The notes: generated by a model not told the origin, from the sequence alone. A DNA stretch of 64,000 nucleotides from Paraburkholderia rhizosphaerae (GCF_004366595.1 NZ_SORE01000023.1:62001-126000), one strand, 5' to 3'. Positions 8,555 through 18,043 are shown, counted from the stretch's first letter. Numbers and translations are program-made.

Positions 8555-10614
8555 GTTGTCTGCCCCTCCAGAAGCTTGCGCATACCTTCTTCGTCGAGTA
8601 CGGGGATGCCGAGTTCCTCTGCTTTCGCGAGCTTGCTGCCCGCTTCCGCGCCGGCCACCACGTAGTCGGTCTTTTTTGACACCGAACCTGCCACCTTCGC
8701 GCCCGCCGCCTCGAGCATTTCCTTCGCCTCCTCGCGAGCCAGATTGGGCAGTGTACCGGTCAGCACGATCGTCTTGCCGGCCAGCACGCCTTGCGGCGCC
8801 CTGGGCGCCGGCGGTCCTTCCACCCACGTTACCCGTCCCGGCGCGCGCAGCTGCTCGATAACCGTACGGTTGTGCTCTTCAGCGAAGAACTGATGGATGG
8901 CCTCGGCGACAATCGGACCGACGTCGTTCACCTCGAGCAGTTCTTCGACACTTGCGGAGATGATCGGATCGAGCGCGCCGAAATGTTTGGCGAGATCTTT
9001 CGCGGTGGATTCGCCGACGTGCCGGATGCCAAGCGCGTAGATGAACCGCGCGAGCGTCGTATGCTTTGCTTTTTCCAGCGAGTCGAGCAGGTTCTGCGCG
9101 GACTTGTCGGCAAACCGGTCGAGCGCGGCGAGCGTCGCGAAGCCGAGATTGAACAGATCCGCCGGCGTGCGCACGAGGTTTTGCTCGACCAGCTGGTCGA
9201 TGATCTTTTCACCGAGCCCGTCGATATCGAGCGCGCGACGCTGGGCGAAGTGCCACAGCGCCTGCTTGCGCTGCGCGGGACAGAACAGGCCGCCAGTGCA
9301 ACGGGCGATCGCTTCGTCGGGCAGCCGCTCGATCGCCGAGCCGCACACCGGGCACGCAGTCGGCATCACGAATTCCGCTGCGTCAGCCGGGCGCCGGTCG
9401 ACCAGCGCGCCGACCACCTCGGGAATCACATCGCCGGCGCGGCGCACGATCACCGTATCGCCGATACGGATATCCTTGCGGCGCACCTCATCTTCGTTGT
9501 GCAGCGTCGCGTTGGTGACCGTCGCGCCGCCGACGAACACCGGTTCGAGCCGCGCAACCGGTGTGATCGCGCCAGTGCGGCCAACCTGCACGTCGATCGC
9601 AAGCAGCTTCGTCAACGCTTCCTGCGCGGGGAACTTATGCGCGAGCGCAAAGCGCGGCGCGCGCGACACGAAGCCAAGCGCATCCTGCTGGTCGCGCCGG
9701 TTGACCTTGTACACCACGCCGTCGATGTCGTACGCGAGCGCATCGCGCTTCTCGCCGACCTTGTGGAAGAACCCAAGCAGTCCGTGCGCGCCGTGCACGA
9801 CCGCACGCTGGCTGTTCACCGGCAAGCCCATCTCGTGGTACCAGTCGAGCAATTCGCTGTGCGTGTCGGGCATCGGCCCGCCTTCGAGCACGCCGATCCC
9901 ATACGAGAAAAACGACAGCGGCCGCTGCGCGGTGATCTTCGGATCGAGCTGCCGCAAACTGCCCGCCGCCGCGTTACGCGGATTAGCGAACTCGCGATGC
10001 CCGGCGTCGCGCTGCCGTTCGTTCAGCCGTTCGAAATCGCGCTTGAACATCAGCACTTCGCCGCGCACATCGAGCACCTTCGGCACGCGTTTGCCTTTGA
10101 GCGTCAGCGGAATCGAACGGATCGTGCGAACGTTTTCGGTAACGTTCTCGCCGGTCGCACCGTCCCCGCGCGTCGCGGCCTGCACGAATTTGCCGTCGAC
10201 ATAGCGCAGCGAAATGGCCAGTCCATCAAACTTCAGTTCGCATGCGTAGTCGACCGGCGTATGGCCGAGCGCATCGGAGACCCGCTTGTCGAACGCGACG
10301 ATGTCTTCATCGGCAAAACCGTTGTTCAGCGACAGCATTGGCATGTCGTGCACGACGGGCTCGAAGCCGCTCGCCACTTCGCCGCCGACGCGCTGCGTCG
10401 GCGAATCGGGCGTGATGAGATCAGGGTGCTCCGCTTCGATCTGCTCCAGTTCCTTGAACAGTTTGTCGTATTCCGCGTCGGGCAGCTCCGGCTGATCGAG
10501 CACGTAGTACGCGTAGTTCGCGTGTTCGAGCTGCTCGCGCAGCGACAGCGCACGCTCGGCGGGAGCGCTCGCCGCAGCGCGGCTGGCGGGACGGGATGAC
10601 GGTGTTCGGACCAT
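8551..10614 (-). CDS. ligA: NAD-dependent DNA ligase
   Basis: Seals nicks in duplex DNA during replication and repair, using NAD+. The 687-residue length is normal. Motifs in order: the Ia-like N-terminal domain (ANYAYYVLDQPELPDAEYD), adenylation site ELKFDG with the reactive lysine at K128, OB fold, a four-Cys zinc finger (CPVCG...C...C), helix-hairpin-helix repeats and a C-terminal BRCT domain (GKTIVLTGTLPNLAREEA). Open frame extends upstream of MVRTPSSRPAS, but that extension has no family similarity. It shares a 4-base overlap with def and follows smc and zipA on the same strand. Confidence 0.97.
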   Translation of the reverse strand: MVRTPSSRPASRAAASAPAERALSLREQLEHANYAYYVLDQPELPDAEYDKLFKELEQIEAEHPDLITPDSPTQRVGGEVASGFEPVVHDMPMLSLNNGFADEDIVAFDKRVSDALGHTPVDYACELKFDGLAISLRYVDGKFVQAATRGDGATGENVTENVRTIRSIPLTLKGKRVPKVLDVRGEVLMFKRDFERLNERQRDAGHREFANPRNAAAGSLRQLDPKITAQRPLSFFSYGIGVLEGGPMPDTHSELLDWYHEMGLPVNSQRAVVHGAHGLLGFFHKVGEKRDALAYDIDGVVYKVNRRDQQDALGFVSRAPRFALAHKFPAQEALTKLLAIDVQVGRTGAITPVARLEPVFVGGATVTNATLHNEDEVRRKDIRIGDTVIVRRAGDVIPEVVGALVDRRPADAAEFVMPTACPVCGSAIERLPDEAIARCTGGLFCPAQRKQALWHFAQRRALDIDGLGEKIIDQLVEQNLVRTPADLFNLGFATLAALDRFADKSAQNLLDSLEKAKHTTLARFIYALGIRHVGESTAKDLAKHFGALDPIISASVEELLEVNDVGPIVAEAIHQFFAEEHNRTVIEQLRAPGRVTWVEGPPAPRAPQGVLAGKTIVLTGTLPNLAREEAKEMLEAAGAKVAGSVSKKTDYVVAGAEAGSKLAKAEELGIPVLDEEGMRKLLEGQTT

Positions 10615-10681
10615 GCTGTCAGCAGTTTCGCAGATAAGGTTCAGACGCCAGATTATCTCAGGAAGCGTCACGCGTGACATC

Positions 10682-10798
10682 GGCCGAACGGCCAGTTCCG
10701 TGCGCGCGCAAACATCCAAAGATGCACGGGGCGATAAGCATGAAGCCGGCACAACGATGGCCCAGCACTCACGTTCCGTTTGCGCTGGCCGTTCGGCC
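10682..10798. repeat. 14-bp perfect inverted repeat pair upstream of an exported hydrolase gene
   Basis: GGCCGAACGGCCAG (10682-10695) and its exact reverse complement (10785-10798) flank 89 bases in the divergent ligA/hydrolase gap. Each arm is itself partly palindromic (GGCCG-AAC-GGCC). It could be a pair of operator sites or one large stem. No gene fits between the arms. Confidence 0.6.
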
Positions 10799-10898
10799 AA
10801 CGCTTGTGCCACGCGATTGACAGTGCACGCCGCCGATGCGACCTTGGCAACCCTGAACATGCATCGCGTCTTGCAAAGGCGCATCGCGAGAGACATCG

Positions 10899-11768
10899 AT
10901 GAAGCGTTTCGAACCCGTCACCGTGCCGCCATCCGCAGCCAATGCGAGCCGCACGATGCGCCGGATCGCCGTGTGGGTGGTAACGGCGCTGTTGTTGCTT
11001 ACGCTCGCGAACCGCGCGCGAGCGGCCGGGCAGATCGTGCAGGTCGCGCTCGACGAACGCGCGTCGATCAGCTATCTGCTCACGCAGAAAGACGACAGTC
11101 AGCCGCAGTGGGTGCTCGTGATGTTCGCGGGCAGCGAGGGCCGGCTCGATCTGCGAATGGATGACGACGGCTCGCTGCATCTGCGCGAGAAGAACAACTT
11201 TCTTGTGCGCACCCGCACGCTCTTTGCCGACGATCACTTCGCGACTGCACTGGTCGACGCGCCATCCGATCAGCCCGGCGGCTATTCCGACGCGTTTCGC
11301 GCGTCCGCTCGCCATGCGCAGGATGTCGCTCGCGTGGCCGCCGATTTGCGTGCGCGTTTTCCGGTCGCACGGCTCGTGCTGATCGGCACGAGCCGCGGCA
11401 CGATCTCGTCGGCCTTCGTCGGCCGCGCGCTGCCCGACACATGGGATGCGGTCGTGCATACGTCGACGCTCAGCAGCCCGGCGCGCGGCCAGGCGACTCC
11501 ATTGATCGGCTTCGACTATGGCGCGATTGCCGCACGTCAGCTATTCGTGCATCACGTCGACGACGCATGCTTTCTCTGTTCGTTCGCCGCCGCACAGCGG
11601 ATTGCGCAAAGCGGCGGCTACCCGCTGATCGCAGTGCACGGCGGCGATGTGCGCAGCGGACCGTGCGAAGCACGATCTCACCACGGGTTCTTTGGCAAGG
11701 ACGACGCCGTCGTTGCGGCGATCAAGGCGTGGATCAGCAGCGGCGTTTCGCCGAAGGAGATCGAATGA
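10899..11768 (+). CDS. Predicted exported alpha/beta-hydrolase-like protein
   Basis: No specific family was recognised. The 289-residue protein has a hydrophobic segment AVWVVTALLLLTLANRARA near residues 22-42 ending in a plausible signal-peptidase site, so it is probably periplasmic or secreted. The motif LIGTSRGT matches the GxSxG nucleophile elbow of serine alpha/beta hydrolases. An acid (possibly DDAC) and a late histidine (RSHHGF) could complete a triad. Two nearby cysteines (CFLC) may form a disulfide. An in-frame ATG 57 bases further in (MRRIAVWVV) gives a more standard signal peptide and may be the real start. It stands alone and converges on zipA. Confidence 0.65.
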   Translation: MKRFEPVTVPPSAANASRTMRRIAVWVVTALLLLTLANRARAAGQIVQVALDERASISYLLTQKDDSQPQWVLVMFAGSEGRLDLRMDDDGSLHLREKNNFLVRTRTLFADDHFATALVDAPSDQPGGYSDAFRASARHAQDVARVAADLRARFPVARLVLIGTSRGTISSAFVGRALPDTWDAVVHTSTLSSPARGQATPLIGFDYGAIAARQLFVHHVDDACFLCSFAAAQRIAQSGGYPLIAVHGGDVRSGPCEARSHHGFFGKDDAVVAAIKAWISSGVSPKEIE

Positions 11769-11769
11769 A

Positions 11770-11804
11770 GCGCGCGGCCCCGAACGAGGCAGCCGGCCGC
11801 GCGC
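11770..11804. terminator. GC-rich hairpin in the convergent gap before zipA
   Basis: GCGCGCGGCC (11770-11779) pairs perfectly with GGCCGCGCGC (11795-11804) around 15 bases, filling most of the 43-base gap between two converging genes. It has no U-tract, so termination by this stem alone is uncertain. Confidence 0.5.
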
Positions 11805-11811
11805 AGTCCGC

Positions 11812-13077
11812 TTACTGGCTGAACAACCGTCGCGTCACCGGCGACCCAGCTGGAATGCCGGCCTGCTCGAGCTTCGCGTACAGCGTCATTAACTGCTTTT
11901 CGATCGCCAGCAGCGCGGGCTCCGGCAGCGGCCGGCGCTGATCGTCGACGACTCGTCCGCCGATGCGCTCGGACAGCGATTTCGCGTAGTCGCACATCAG
12001 ACGGAACGGCAGGATGTCTTCGTCGGCGACCGGCACGTCGAGCACCAGCGTGATCATCTGGCCGCCCTTGTACGTGAGGTCGTCGCGCAAGAAGTTGGTG
12101 TCGCCGAACTGCAGCATAAAGACCGGGCTCTGCTTCGCATCGAGCTTCACGAAGCGCGTGCCGTCGCGCGACAGCAGCAGCCCGTCCTGCGACGCGACTG
12201 CCTGCACGTAGTTCGCGGACCACGGTGCGCCATCGGACAGCACGTTGATCGACAGTTGCGCATCGCATTGCGCGGCAAAGCCGTCCAGTTCGCGCGCCAT
12301 CGAAACGGTTTCCATCATGTCGGGAAACTCCGGGGCGCCATCGAGTGCATCGGCGAACTGCTGCACGCCGCTCACGAACTCGGAGAACTCCAGTTCGTTC
12401 AGTGGCCCATTGCGGTTCGCAAGCTGCGCCGCCGCGCGCAGTTCTTCATAGCGCACGCCGTTTTGCAGCAGTTCCCACGTGCCACCGCCTTCCGGCTTGC
12501 CTTCGATATGCACCGGCTTGCTGCCCGCGCGACGCAGCCGCTGCGCAAGCGGCAGCACCTTGTCGCCAGCCACCGGCGCGCCGAGGCGAATCGGCACGAT
12601 GCAGTCGATGCGCCGGTCGACAACCGCCGGCGGCGCGGCCGAGATGGTTGTCGCAGCCGGCATGATCGGTTCGACCGGCTCGCCGTCGGCACCGGGTTGT
12701 GCCGTGTGTGCCGGCACTGACTCGCGATACCCGGCGCTAGTGCCTTCATCTTCCGGAAATCCATTCGGCGAAGTCCGCTCGGCCTGGATATCGGCCGGCG
12801 TATCGAGCGGCGCCGCCGCGCCGAAGGTCGGCTCGACGCGCAGCGCGTCATCCTCGGACTCGCCCGGCGCGCCGCTACGGCGGGCCGTCGGCCGTGCCGG
12901 CGCAATAAACGGGCTCTGCTCTTCGTGGTCGTCGCGCGACATCGGATCGGCGGCTTCGCCTGGCATTGGCCGCGGCATCCGGCGACGCACCTTCGCGCTC
13001 TGCCACGCGTTATAGACGACCACGCCCCCCACCACCACGGCGCCCGCGCCGATTAACCCGAGTGTCAACTCGTCCAT
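11812..13077 (-). CDS. zipA: Cell division protein ZipA
   Basis: ZipA is an inner-membrane protein that binds the C-terminal tail of FtsZ and tethers the Z-ring. The 421-residue protein has the expected layout: an N-terminal membrane anchor (residues ~6-24, LGLIGAGAVVVGGVVVYNAW), a basic stretch, a long Pro/Ala/Glu-rich linker to about residue 155, and a C-terminal FtsZ-binding domain including FMLQFGDTNFLRDDLTYKGG. It lies between smc and ligA, a conserved order in Burkholderiaceae. Confidence 0.9.
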   Translation of the reverse strand: MDELTLGLIGAGAVVVGGVVVYNAWQSAKVRRRMPRPMPGEAADPMSRDDHEEQSPFIAPARPTARRSGAPGESEDDALRVEPTFGAAAPLDTPADIQAERTSPNGFPEDEGTSAGYRESVPAHTAQPGADGEPVEPIMPAATTISAAPPAVVDRRIDCIVPIRLGAPVAGDKVLPLAQRLRRAGSKPVHIEGKPEGGGTWELLQNGVRYEELRAAAQLANRNGPLNELEFSEFVSGVQQFADALDGAPEFPDMMETVSMARELDGFAAQCDAQLSINVLSDGAPWSANYVQAVASQDGLLLSRDGTRFVKLDAKQSPVFMLQFGDTNFLRDDLTYKGGQMITLVLDVPVADEDILPFRLMCDYAKSLSERIGGRVVDDQRRPLPEPALLAIEKQLMTLYAKLEQAGIPAGSPVTRRLFSQ

Positions 13078-13250
13078 GCATGCTCCATCAGCAATTCTTC
13101 TCTATGCGACGCTCATCGCTGTCCGGCACCGCCCCAACCCGCACCGCGGCTGCCGCGCATCGCCGGCATTCGCCGCAGCGCGCGGAAACGGTGTCCGGTC
13201 ATCCGCGCCGGCGTTCGAACCCGCCCGACCACACGACGCGCGCGACCCGT

Positions 13251-16200
13251 TTAAACGATATTTTGGGCAAAACCGGCAGCAGTTTCCATGTCGACCGCGA
13301 CGATTCGCGATACGCCCTGCTCCTGCATCGTCACGCCAATGAGCTGCTGCGCCATTTCCATCGCAATCTTGTTGTGTGAAATGAAGAGGAACTGCGTTTT
13401 ATCCGACATCGCCCGCACGAGGTTGGCAAACCGTTCGGTATTCGCGTCGTCGAGCGGCGCGTCCACTTCGTCGAGCAGACAGAACGGCGCCGGATTCAGC
13501 TGGAACATCGCGAACACCAGCGCCGTCGCGGTCAGCGCCTTTTCGCCGCCCGACAGCAGGTGAATGGTCGAGTTTTTCTTGCCCGGCGGCTGGGCCATCA
13601 CCTGCACGCCGGCGTCGAGAATTTCGTCGCCGGTCATAATCAGCTTCGCCTGGCCGCCGCCGAACAGGCGCGGGAACAGCTCGCCGAAATGATGGTTCAC
13701 TTCGTCGAACGTGCCCTGCAGCAGCGTACGGGTTTCCTGGTCGATCTTGCGAATCGCGTCTTCGAGCGTTTCGATCGCGTTGGTCAGGTCCGCCGATTGC
13801 GCGTCGAGGAACGTCTTTCGCTCGGTGGCTGCCTTCAGTTCGTCGAGCGCGGCCATGTTCACCGGTCCGAGCGCGACGATCGCGTTGTTAATGCGCGTGA
13901 CCTCGCCTTGCAGGTACGACGGCTTCAGGTCCGGTGTAAGTTTCGCCTGCAGGTCGGCCTCGTTGACACCGGCCGCGGTCAGTTGCTCGATGAACTGCTC
14001 CGCGTTCAGCCGTGCCGCCTGTTCCTTCAGCTGCAGTTCGGTAATCCGATCGCGCAGCGGCTGCAGCGCACGCTCCGCGGTCAACCGTGTTTCGTCCGCT
14101 TCGCGCAGCCTGGCGGTCAGGTCGTCGAGTTCGAGACGCGCCGCATGCAGTGCCTCTTCCTTCACCGCGCGCACCGCGAGCGCATCCTGCAGGCCCGTGT
14201 GCGCGGTCTGCTCGTTGATCGTCTCGAGCTCCGCGCGCGCATCTTCGAGCGAACCGTCCACCCGTTCGCTCTGCTCGTGCGCGACCTGGATACTGCGCTT
14301 CAGTTCTTCGATGCGGCTCGCCATATTGCGCGCTTCGAAACGCGCATCGGTCGCCGCACGGTCGAGGTCACGCGCCTGGCCGCGCGCATTCGTCAATTCC
14401 TCGTCGAGCGACTCGAACGCCAGCTGATGATCTTCGAAACGCGCCTGCAACTCGGCCAGTTCGCCATCGTGCCGCTCGAAGTTCGCTTCCGATTCGGTGC
14501 GCAGCGCGCGCTGCTCGTCGATCTGCGCGGTGATCTCTTCGAGTTCCTCGCGAATCTGCGTGCTGCGCTGCATGTAGCGCTCATGCGCCTGAGTCAGCTT
14601 CAGCACGTCCATCTGCAGCGCGTGCACGCGCTGCGTCGCGCGCTCGGCCTGCTGCCGCGCGTCGTTCAACGTTTGCGACGCTTGCGTATGCGCGGCCTCG
14701 GAACGGATTGCGGCCGCTTTCGCTTCGTCGGCGAGCAGCGCCTGCGCGCGCACCTGGCGCGTCAGGTTCTCGATTTCCTGCTGGCGCGCAAGCATGCCGG
14801 CCTGCTCGGAATCGGCCGCGTACAACTGCACGCCGACGCGCGTCACCACGTGCCCCGCCCTCACGACGAACGCAGCGCCTTCCGGCAGTTGCGAGCGCAT
14901 CTGCAGCGCCTGGGCAAGATCGTCGGCGACGAATGCGTGGCCGAGCCAGTCGTTGAGCACCGCGCGCAGGCCGGCGTCGTCAATGCGCACCAGCGACAGC
15001 AGCGGCCGCAGCCCACCGGGCGCCGCAGCCGGCTGACCGGCGAGCGGCGGCGAATAGAACGCGAGCTTCGCCGGCGGCGCATCGGTCGCGAACGCCTTCA
15101 CCCAGTCGAGATTCGACACTTCGAGCGCCGCGAGACGCTCGCGCAGCAGCGACTCGAGCGCGGTTTCCCATCCCGCTTCGACATGCAGCTTCTTCCACAG
15201 ACGCGGCAGCGCGCCGAGCTCGTGCTTGTCGAGCCACGGCTGGATCTTGCCTTCGGTCTGCACGTTCTCCTGCAGCTGCTTCAGTGCCGCAAGGCGCGCT
15301 TCGAGCTGATGGATCTGCGCGCTTTCCTTCTGCACGCGTTCCTGCGCGTCGCGGCGCTCCGCGTCGAGGCGCGGCAGCGTTTCCTGCGCGTCGGCGAGGC
15401 GCGTCTGCGCGTCCGTCAGAATCGCTTCGTGCTCGGCCAGCTGCATGCGCATTTCTTCGAGCTGCGCCTCGTCCGGCGCGTCAAGGCCGCCGGCTTCCGC
15501 CTTCAGCCGCTCGTGGCGTTGCTGCAGCTGCTGCAACTGCTGATCCGCGTTGCGCTGATGCGCCGCTTCGAGCTTCAGCGCCTGCTCGGTCTGTGCGATG
15601 CCGGCGCGCTCGTCATTCAGTTGCGTCTGCGCATCGCGCCAGCGCGCTTCGAGCGCGGGCAGCGCGTCGTGCTTCGTCGCGGCGGCCTCTTCGGCAATGG
15701 CGGCTTTCTCTTCGCCGGCCATCAACTGTTCTTCGGCATCCGCGAGATCGCCGCGCGCCTTCTCCGCTTGCGACTGCCACTGCTCGCGCTGCGCGGCGAG
15801 CGCGGCGATTTGCGCCTGCACGCGATTGCGCGATTCGACGATGAACTTGATCTCCGCCTCGAGACGGCTCACTTCCGCGTTCGCTTCATAGAGCGCGCCT
15901 TGCGCGCCCTGCATTGCATCGCTTGCCGAGTAATGCGCAACGCGCAGCGTCTCCAGTTGCGCTTCGACTTCACGTAGCTTCGCGGTATGCGCTTCGAGGT
16001 CGATCTGTGCCTGCTCGATGCCGCGCTGCTGACGCTCGCGTTCGTTGCCTGCTTCGTTCTTGCGCAACAGCCACAACAGACGCTGCTTCTCTTCGCCTTC
16101 GGCCTGCAACTCGTTGAACTTCGTCGCGACGACCGCCTGGCCTTCGAGCTTCTCGAGATTCGCCGACAGTTCGCGCACGATATCTTCGACGCGCGTCAGA

Positions 16201-16769
16201 TTCTCGCGCGTATCGTGCAGGCGGTTCTCGGTTTCGCGGCGGCGCTCCTTGTACTTCGACACGCCCGCGGCTTCCTCGAGAAACACGCGCAGCTCTTCGG
16301 GCTTCGCTTCGATGATCCGCGCGATCATGCCCTGCCCGATGATCGCGTACGCGCGCGGGCCAAGACCGGTGCCGAGGAAGATGTCCTGGATGTCGCGGCG
16401 GCGTGCCGGCAGGTTATTGATGTAGTAGCTCGACGTGCCGTCGCGCGTCAGCACGCGCTTGACGGCGATCTCCGCATACTGGCCCCACTGGCCGGCGGCA
16501 CGTCCGTCGGCGTTGTCGAATACCAGCTCGACGCTCGCGCGGCTGCCCGGCTTGCGCGCGGTCGAGCCGTTGAAAATCACGTCCTGCATCGATTCGCCGC
16601 GCAATTCGGACGCACGCGATTCGCCGAGCACCCAGCGCACGGCATCGATGATGTTGGATTTGCCGCACCCGTTAGGACCGACCACGCCAACCAGTTGGCC
16701 CGGAACCTGGAAATGCGTGGGATCGACGAAAGATTTGAAGCCAGCGAGTTTGATCGAGGTCAGACGCAC
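13251..16769 (-). CDS. smc: Chromosome segregation ATPase SMC
   Basis: SMC is the core of the bacterial condensin that organises and segregates the chromosome. The 1172-residue protein has Walker A GPNGCGKSN near residue 32, two long coiled coils rich in Gln/Glu/Ala, a central hinge (residues ~520-640), the ABC signature LSGGEKALTATAL and Walker B FCLLDEVDAPLD. The start is a GTG (GTG CGT CTG ACC) that fits the family N-terminus MRLTSIKLAGFKSF. zipA follows after 173 bases. The kleisin partners ScpA and ScpB are not in this window. Confidence 0.97.
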   Translation of the reverse strand: MRLTSIKLAGFKSFVDPTHFQVPGQLVGVVGPNGCGKSNIIDAVRWVLGESRASELRGESMQDVIFNGSTARKPGSRASVELVFDNADGRAAGQWGQYAEIAVKRVLTRDGTSSYYINNLPARRRDIQDIFLGTGLGPRAYAIIGQGMIARIIEAKPEELRVFLEEAAGVSKYKERRRETENRLHDTRENLTRVEDIVRELSANLEKLEGQAVVATKFNELQAEGEEKQRLLWLLRKNEAGNERERQQRGIEQAQIDLEAHTAKLREVEAQLETLRVAHYSASDAMQGAQGALYEANAEVSRLEAEIKFIVESRNRVQAQIAALAAQREQWQSQAEKARGDLADAEEQLMAGEEKAAIAEEAAATKHDALPALEARWRDAQTQLNDERAGIAQTEQALKLEAAHQRNADQQLQQLQQRHERLKAEAGGLDAPDEAQLEEMRMQLAEHEAILTDAQTRLADAQETLPRLDAERRDAQERVQKESAQIHQLEARLAALKQLQENVQTEGKIQPWLDKHELGALPRLWKKLHVEAGWETALESLLRERLAALEVSNLDWVKAFATDAPPAKLAFYSPPLAGQPAAAPGGLRPLLSLVRIDDAGLRAVLNDWLGHAFVADDLAQALQMRSQLPEGAAFVVRAGHVVTRVGVQLYAADSEQAGMLARQQEIENLTRQVRAQALLADEAKAAAIRSEAAHTQASQTLNDARQQAERATQRVHALQMDVLKLTQAHERYMQRSTQIREELEEITAQIDEQRALRTESEANFERHDGELAELQARFEDHQLAFESLDEELTNARGQARDLDRAATDARFEARNMASRIEELKRSIQVAHEQSERVDGSLEDARAELETINEQTAHTGLQDALAVRAVKEEALHAARLELDDLTARLREADETRLTAERALQPLRDRITELQLKEQAARLNAEQFIEQLTAAGVNEADLQAKLTPDLKPSYLQGEVTRINNAIVALGPVNMAALDELKAATERKTFLDAQSADLTNAIETLEDAIRKIDQETRTLLQGTFDEVNHHFGELFPRLFGGGQAKLIMTGDEILDAGVQVMAQPPGKKNSTIHLLSGGEKALTATALVFAMFQLNPAPFCLLDEVDAPLDDANTERFANLVRAMSDKTQFLFISHNKIAMEMAQQLIGVTMQEQGVSRIVAVDMETAAGFAQNIV

Positions 16770-16941
16770 GGCGATATCGCTGATTGAAAAGAGAAAAAGG
16801 AAATGGACCGCCCGGGTATCCGCTCATGAAACTGCCCGGGCGCCACCGACGCATCGGCCGGCGCATGCGAGAGCGCATCGTGATGCGCAACTTCATGCGT
16901 CCGTACTGGCGCAAGCTTATGTCTCGCTAAAGCAGCGGCAA

Positions 16942-17952
16942 TCATACCATCGCGCGTGAGCGATTCCGGCGCTCCGGATCGCTGTCGTCGCCCGGCTGCG
17001 ACGCGCTTTTGCTCCGGTGCACGCGACTTGACAGCGCCGACGCGAGCACGATGCACGCGCCACCCGCCCACTCCCGCGGCCCCGGAGTTTCGCCAGCCAG
17101 CAGCCACGCGGACAGCGCGGTCACGACAATCTCGAACAACATGATGATCGATGCGCGGTTGGCCGGCACGCGCGCGAGTCCATATTGGACCAGCATGTTG
17201 TTTGTGCCCAACACGACGCCGAGCGCGACCACCAGCGACGCCGCCAGCGCCAGATGCGCGCCGGCCGGCGGCGCCGGCATCGCTTCGAACAGCGAGGCGC
17301 ACGCGCCCAACAGCGCCGCACCGGCGAAGATCGTCGCGGTGCGCATCTCCGCCTTCATCGCGGGCAACTCGCGCACCGTTTTCAGCGTCAGCACGTTGCT
17401 CATCGCAAAGCCCATGCCGCCGGCCAGACCCGCCCATTCGGCGAGGCTTCCGGGCACCGGCAGGCCGAGGCGCGGCGACCACAGCATCAGCATCGCACCC
17501 GCCAGCGACAATGCCGCGAGCGCGGCGCCCGCGCATGTGAGCCGTTCGCGTAGCAGGAAGTGCGCGAACAGCGCGGTCCATGCGGGTGTCAGATAGAACA
17601 GCAGCAGCACGCGCATTACTTCGCCGTGAATCGCGCCCCAGACGAAGCCGAGATTCGTCACGCCCGCAGCCAGCGCGAGCGCGGGCAATAGCCAGTGCCA
17701 GCGGAGCGTCGCGATCGAGCGGTGCTTGAGCAGCAGCACGAACAGGCAACCGGCGGCGCTCGTCAGCGCGCTGGCCGCGGTGCCGGAAATGCCAAGCCCC
17801 GCCAGCGTGCGCAGCGGATACCAGACCACGCCCCACACCGACGCGCCGAACAGGATCGCGAGCGTCGGCGCGCCGGCGAAACCGTTACTGGCCCGGGAAT
17901 CCGGGGGCAATTCGGGCCGCACATTGGGCCCAACGTCGAACGGCGTATTCAT
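16942..17952 (-). CDS. EamA-family (DMT superfamily) transporter
   Basis: A predicted inner-membrane metabolite exporter of the drug/metabolite transporter superfamily. The 336-residue protein has about ten hydrophobic segments in two EamA repeats, roughly residues 28-155 and 170-310 (LLFYLTPAWTALFAHFLLRE ends the first; IIMLFEIVVTALSAWLLAGE the second). The substrate is unknown. No Shine-Dalgarno sequence precedes its ATG. Instead the ATG overlaps, as ATGA, the stop of a 22-codon upstream frame that has an excellent one, so translation is probably coupled. The C-terminal tail is basic and polar. Confidence 0.88.
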   Translation of the reverse strand: MNTPFDVGPNVRPELPPDSRASNGFAGAPTLAILFGASVWGVVWYPLRTLAGLGISGTAASALTSAAGCLFVLLLKHRSIATLRWHWLLPALALAAGVTNLGFVWGAIHGEVMRVLLLFYLTPAWTALFAHFLLRERLTCAGAALAALSLAGAMLMLWSPRLGLPVPGSLAEWAGLAGGMGFAMSNVLTLKTVRELPAMKAEMRTATIFAGAALLGACASLFEAMPAPPAGAHLALAASLVVALGVVLGTNNMLVQYGLARVPANRASIIMLFEIVVTALSAWLLAGETPGPREWAGGACIVLASALSSRVHRSKSASQPGDDSDPERRNRSRAMV

Positions 17953-18017
17953 CGGGCCGCATCCGTGATCGGCGATGCGTCCTTCCAGTTGTCCGCTCGA
18001 GCAATGCGTGCTCGCAT
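17949..18017 (-). CDS. 22-residue upstream peptide, coupled to the EamA transporter
   Basis: A short frame beginning MRARIARADNWK and ending DAAR. It has a near-ideal ribosome binding site: AAGGAG at 18028-18023, five bases before the ATG. Its TGA overlaps the transporter ATG by four bases. The peptide is basic and amphipathic at its N-terminus, with one Trp and no run of a single amino acid. I recognise no family. The arrangement suggests a regulatory leader peptide or coupling cistron rather than a structural protein. Confidence 0.65.
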   Translation of the reverse strand: MRARIARADNWKDASPITDAAR

Positions 18018-18030
18018 CGTTTCTCCTTTT

Positions 18031-18043
18031 AACGATATTCGTT
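18031..18043. promoter_or_regulatory. Palindrome upstream of the leader peptide and transporter
   Basis: AACGA-TAT-TCGTT is a perfect 5+5 inverted repeat just upstream of the leader peptide ribosome binding site. It is placed where an operator would overlap the promoter or the transcription start. No regulator gene is adjacent. Confidence 0.35.

Noticed and set aside
8791..10599. 602-codon open frame antisense to ligA
   Set aside because: Low-complexity Arg-rich product opposite an intact ligA gene; an artefact of GC bias.
10615..10896. N-terminal extension of ligA by 94 codons
   Set aside because: The extension does not resemble any ligase, and a 687-residue protein already has the full domain set.
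13560..15977. 805-codon open frame antisense to smc
   Set aside because: It mirrors the smc coding strand, has no family motif and no ribosome binding site; such frames arise from high third-position GC.
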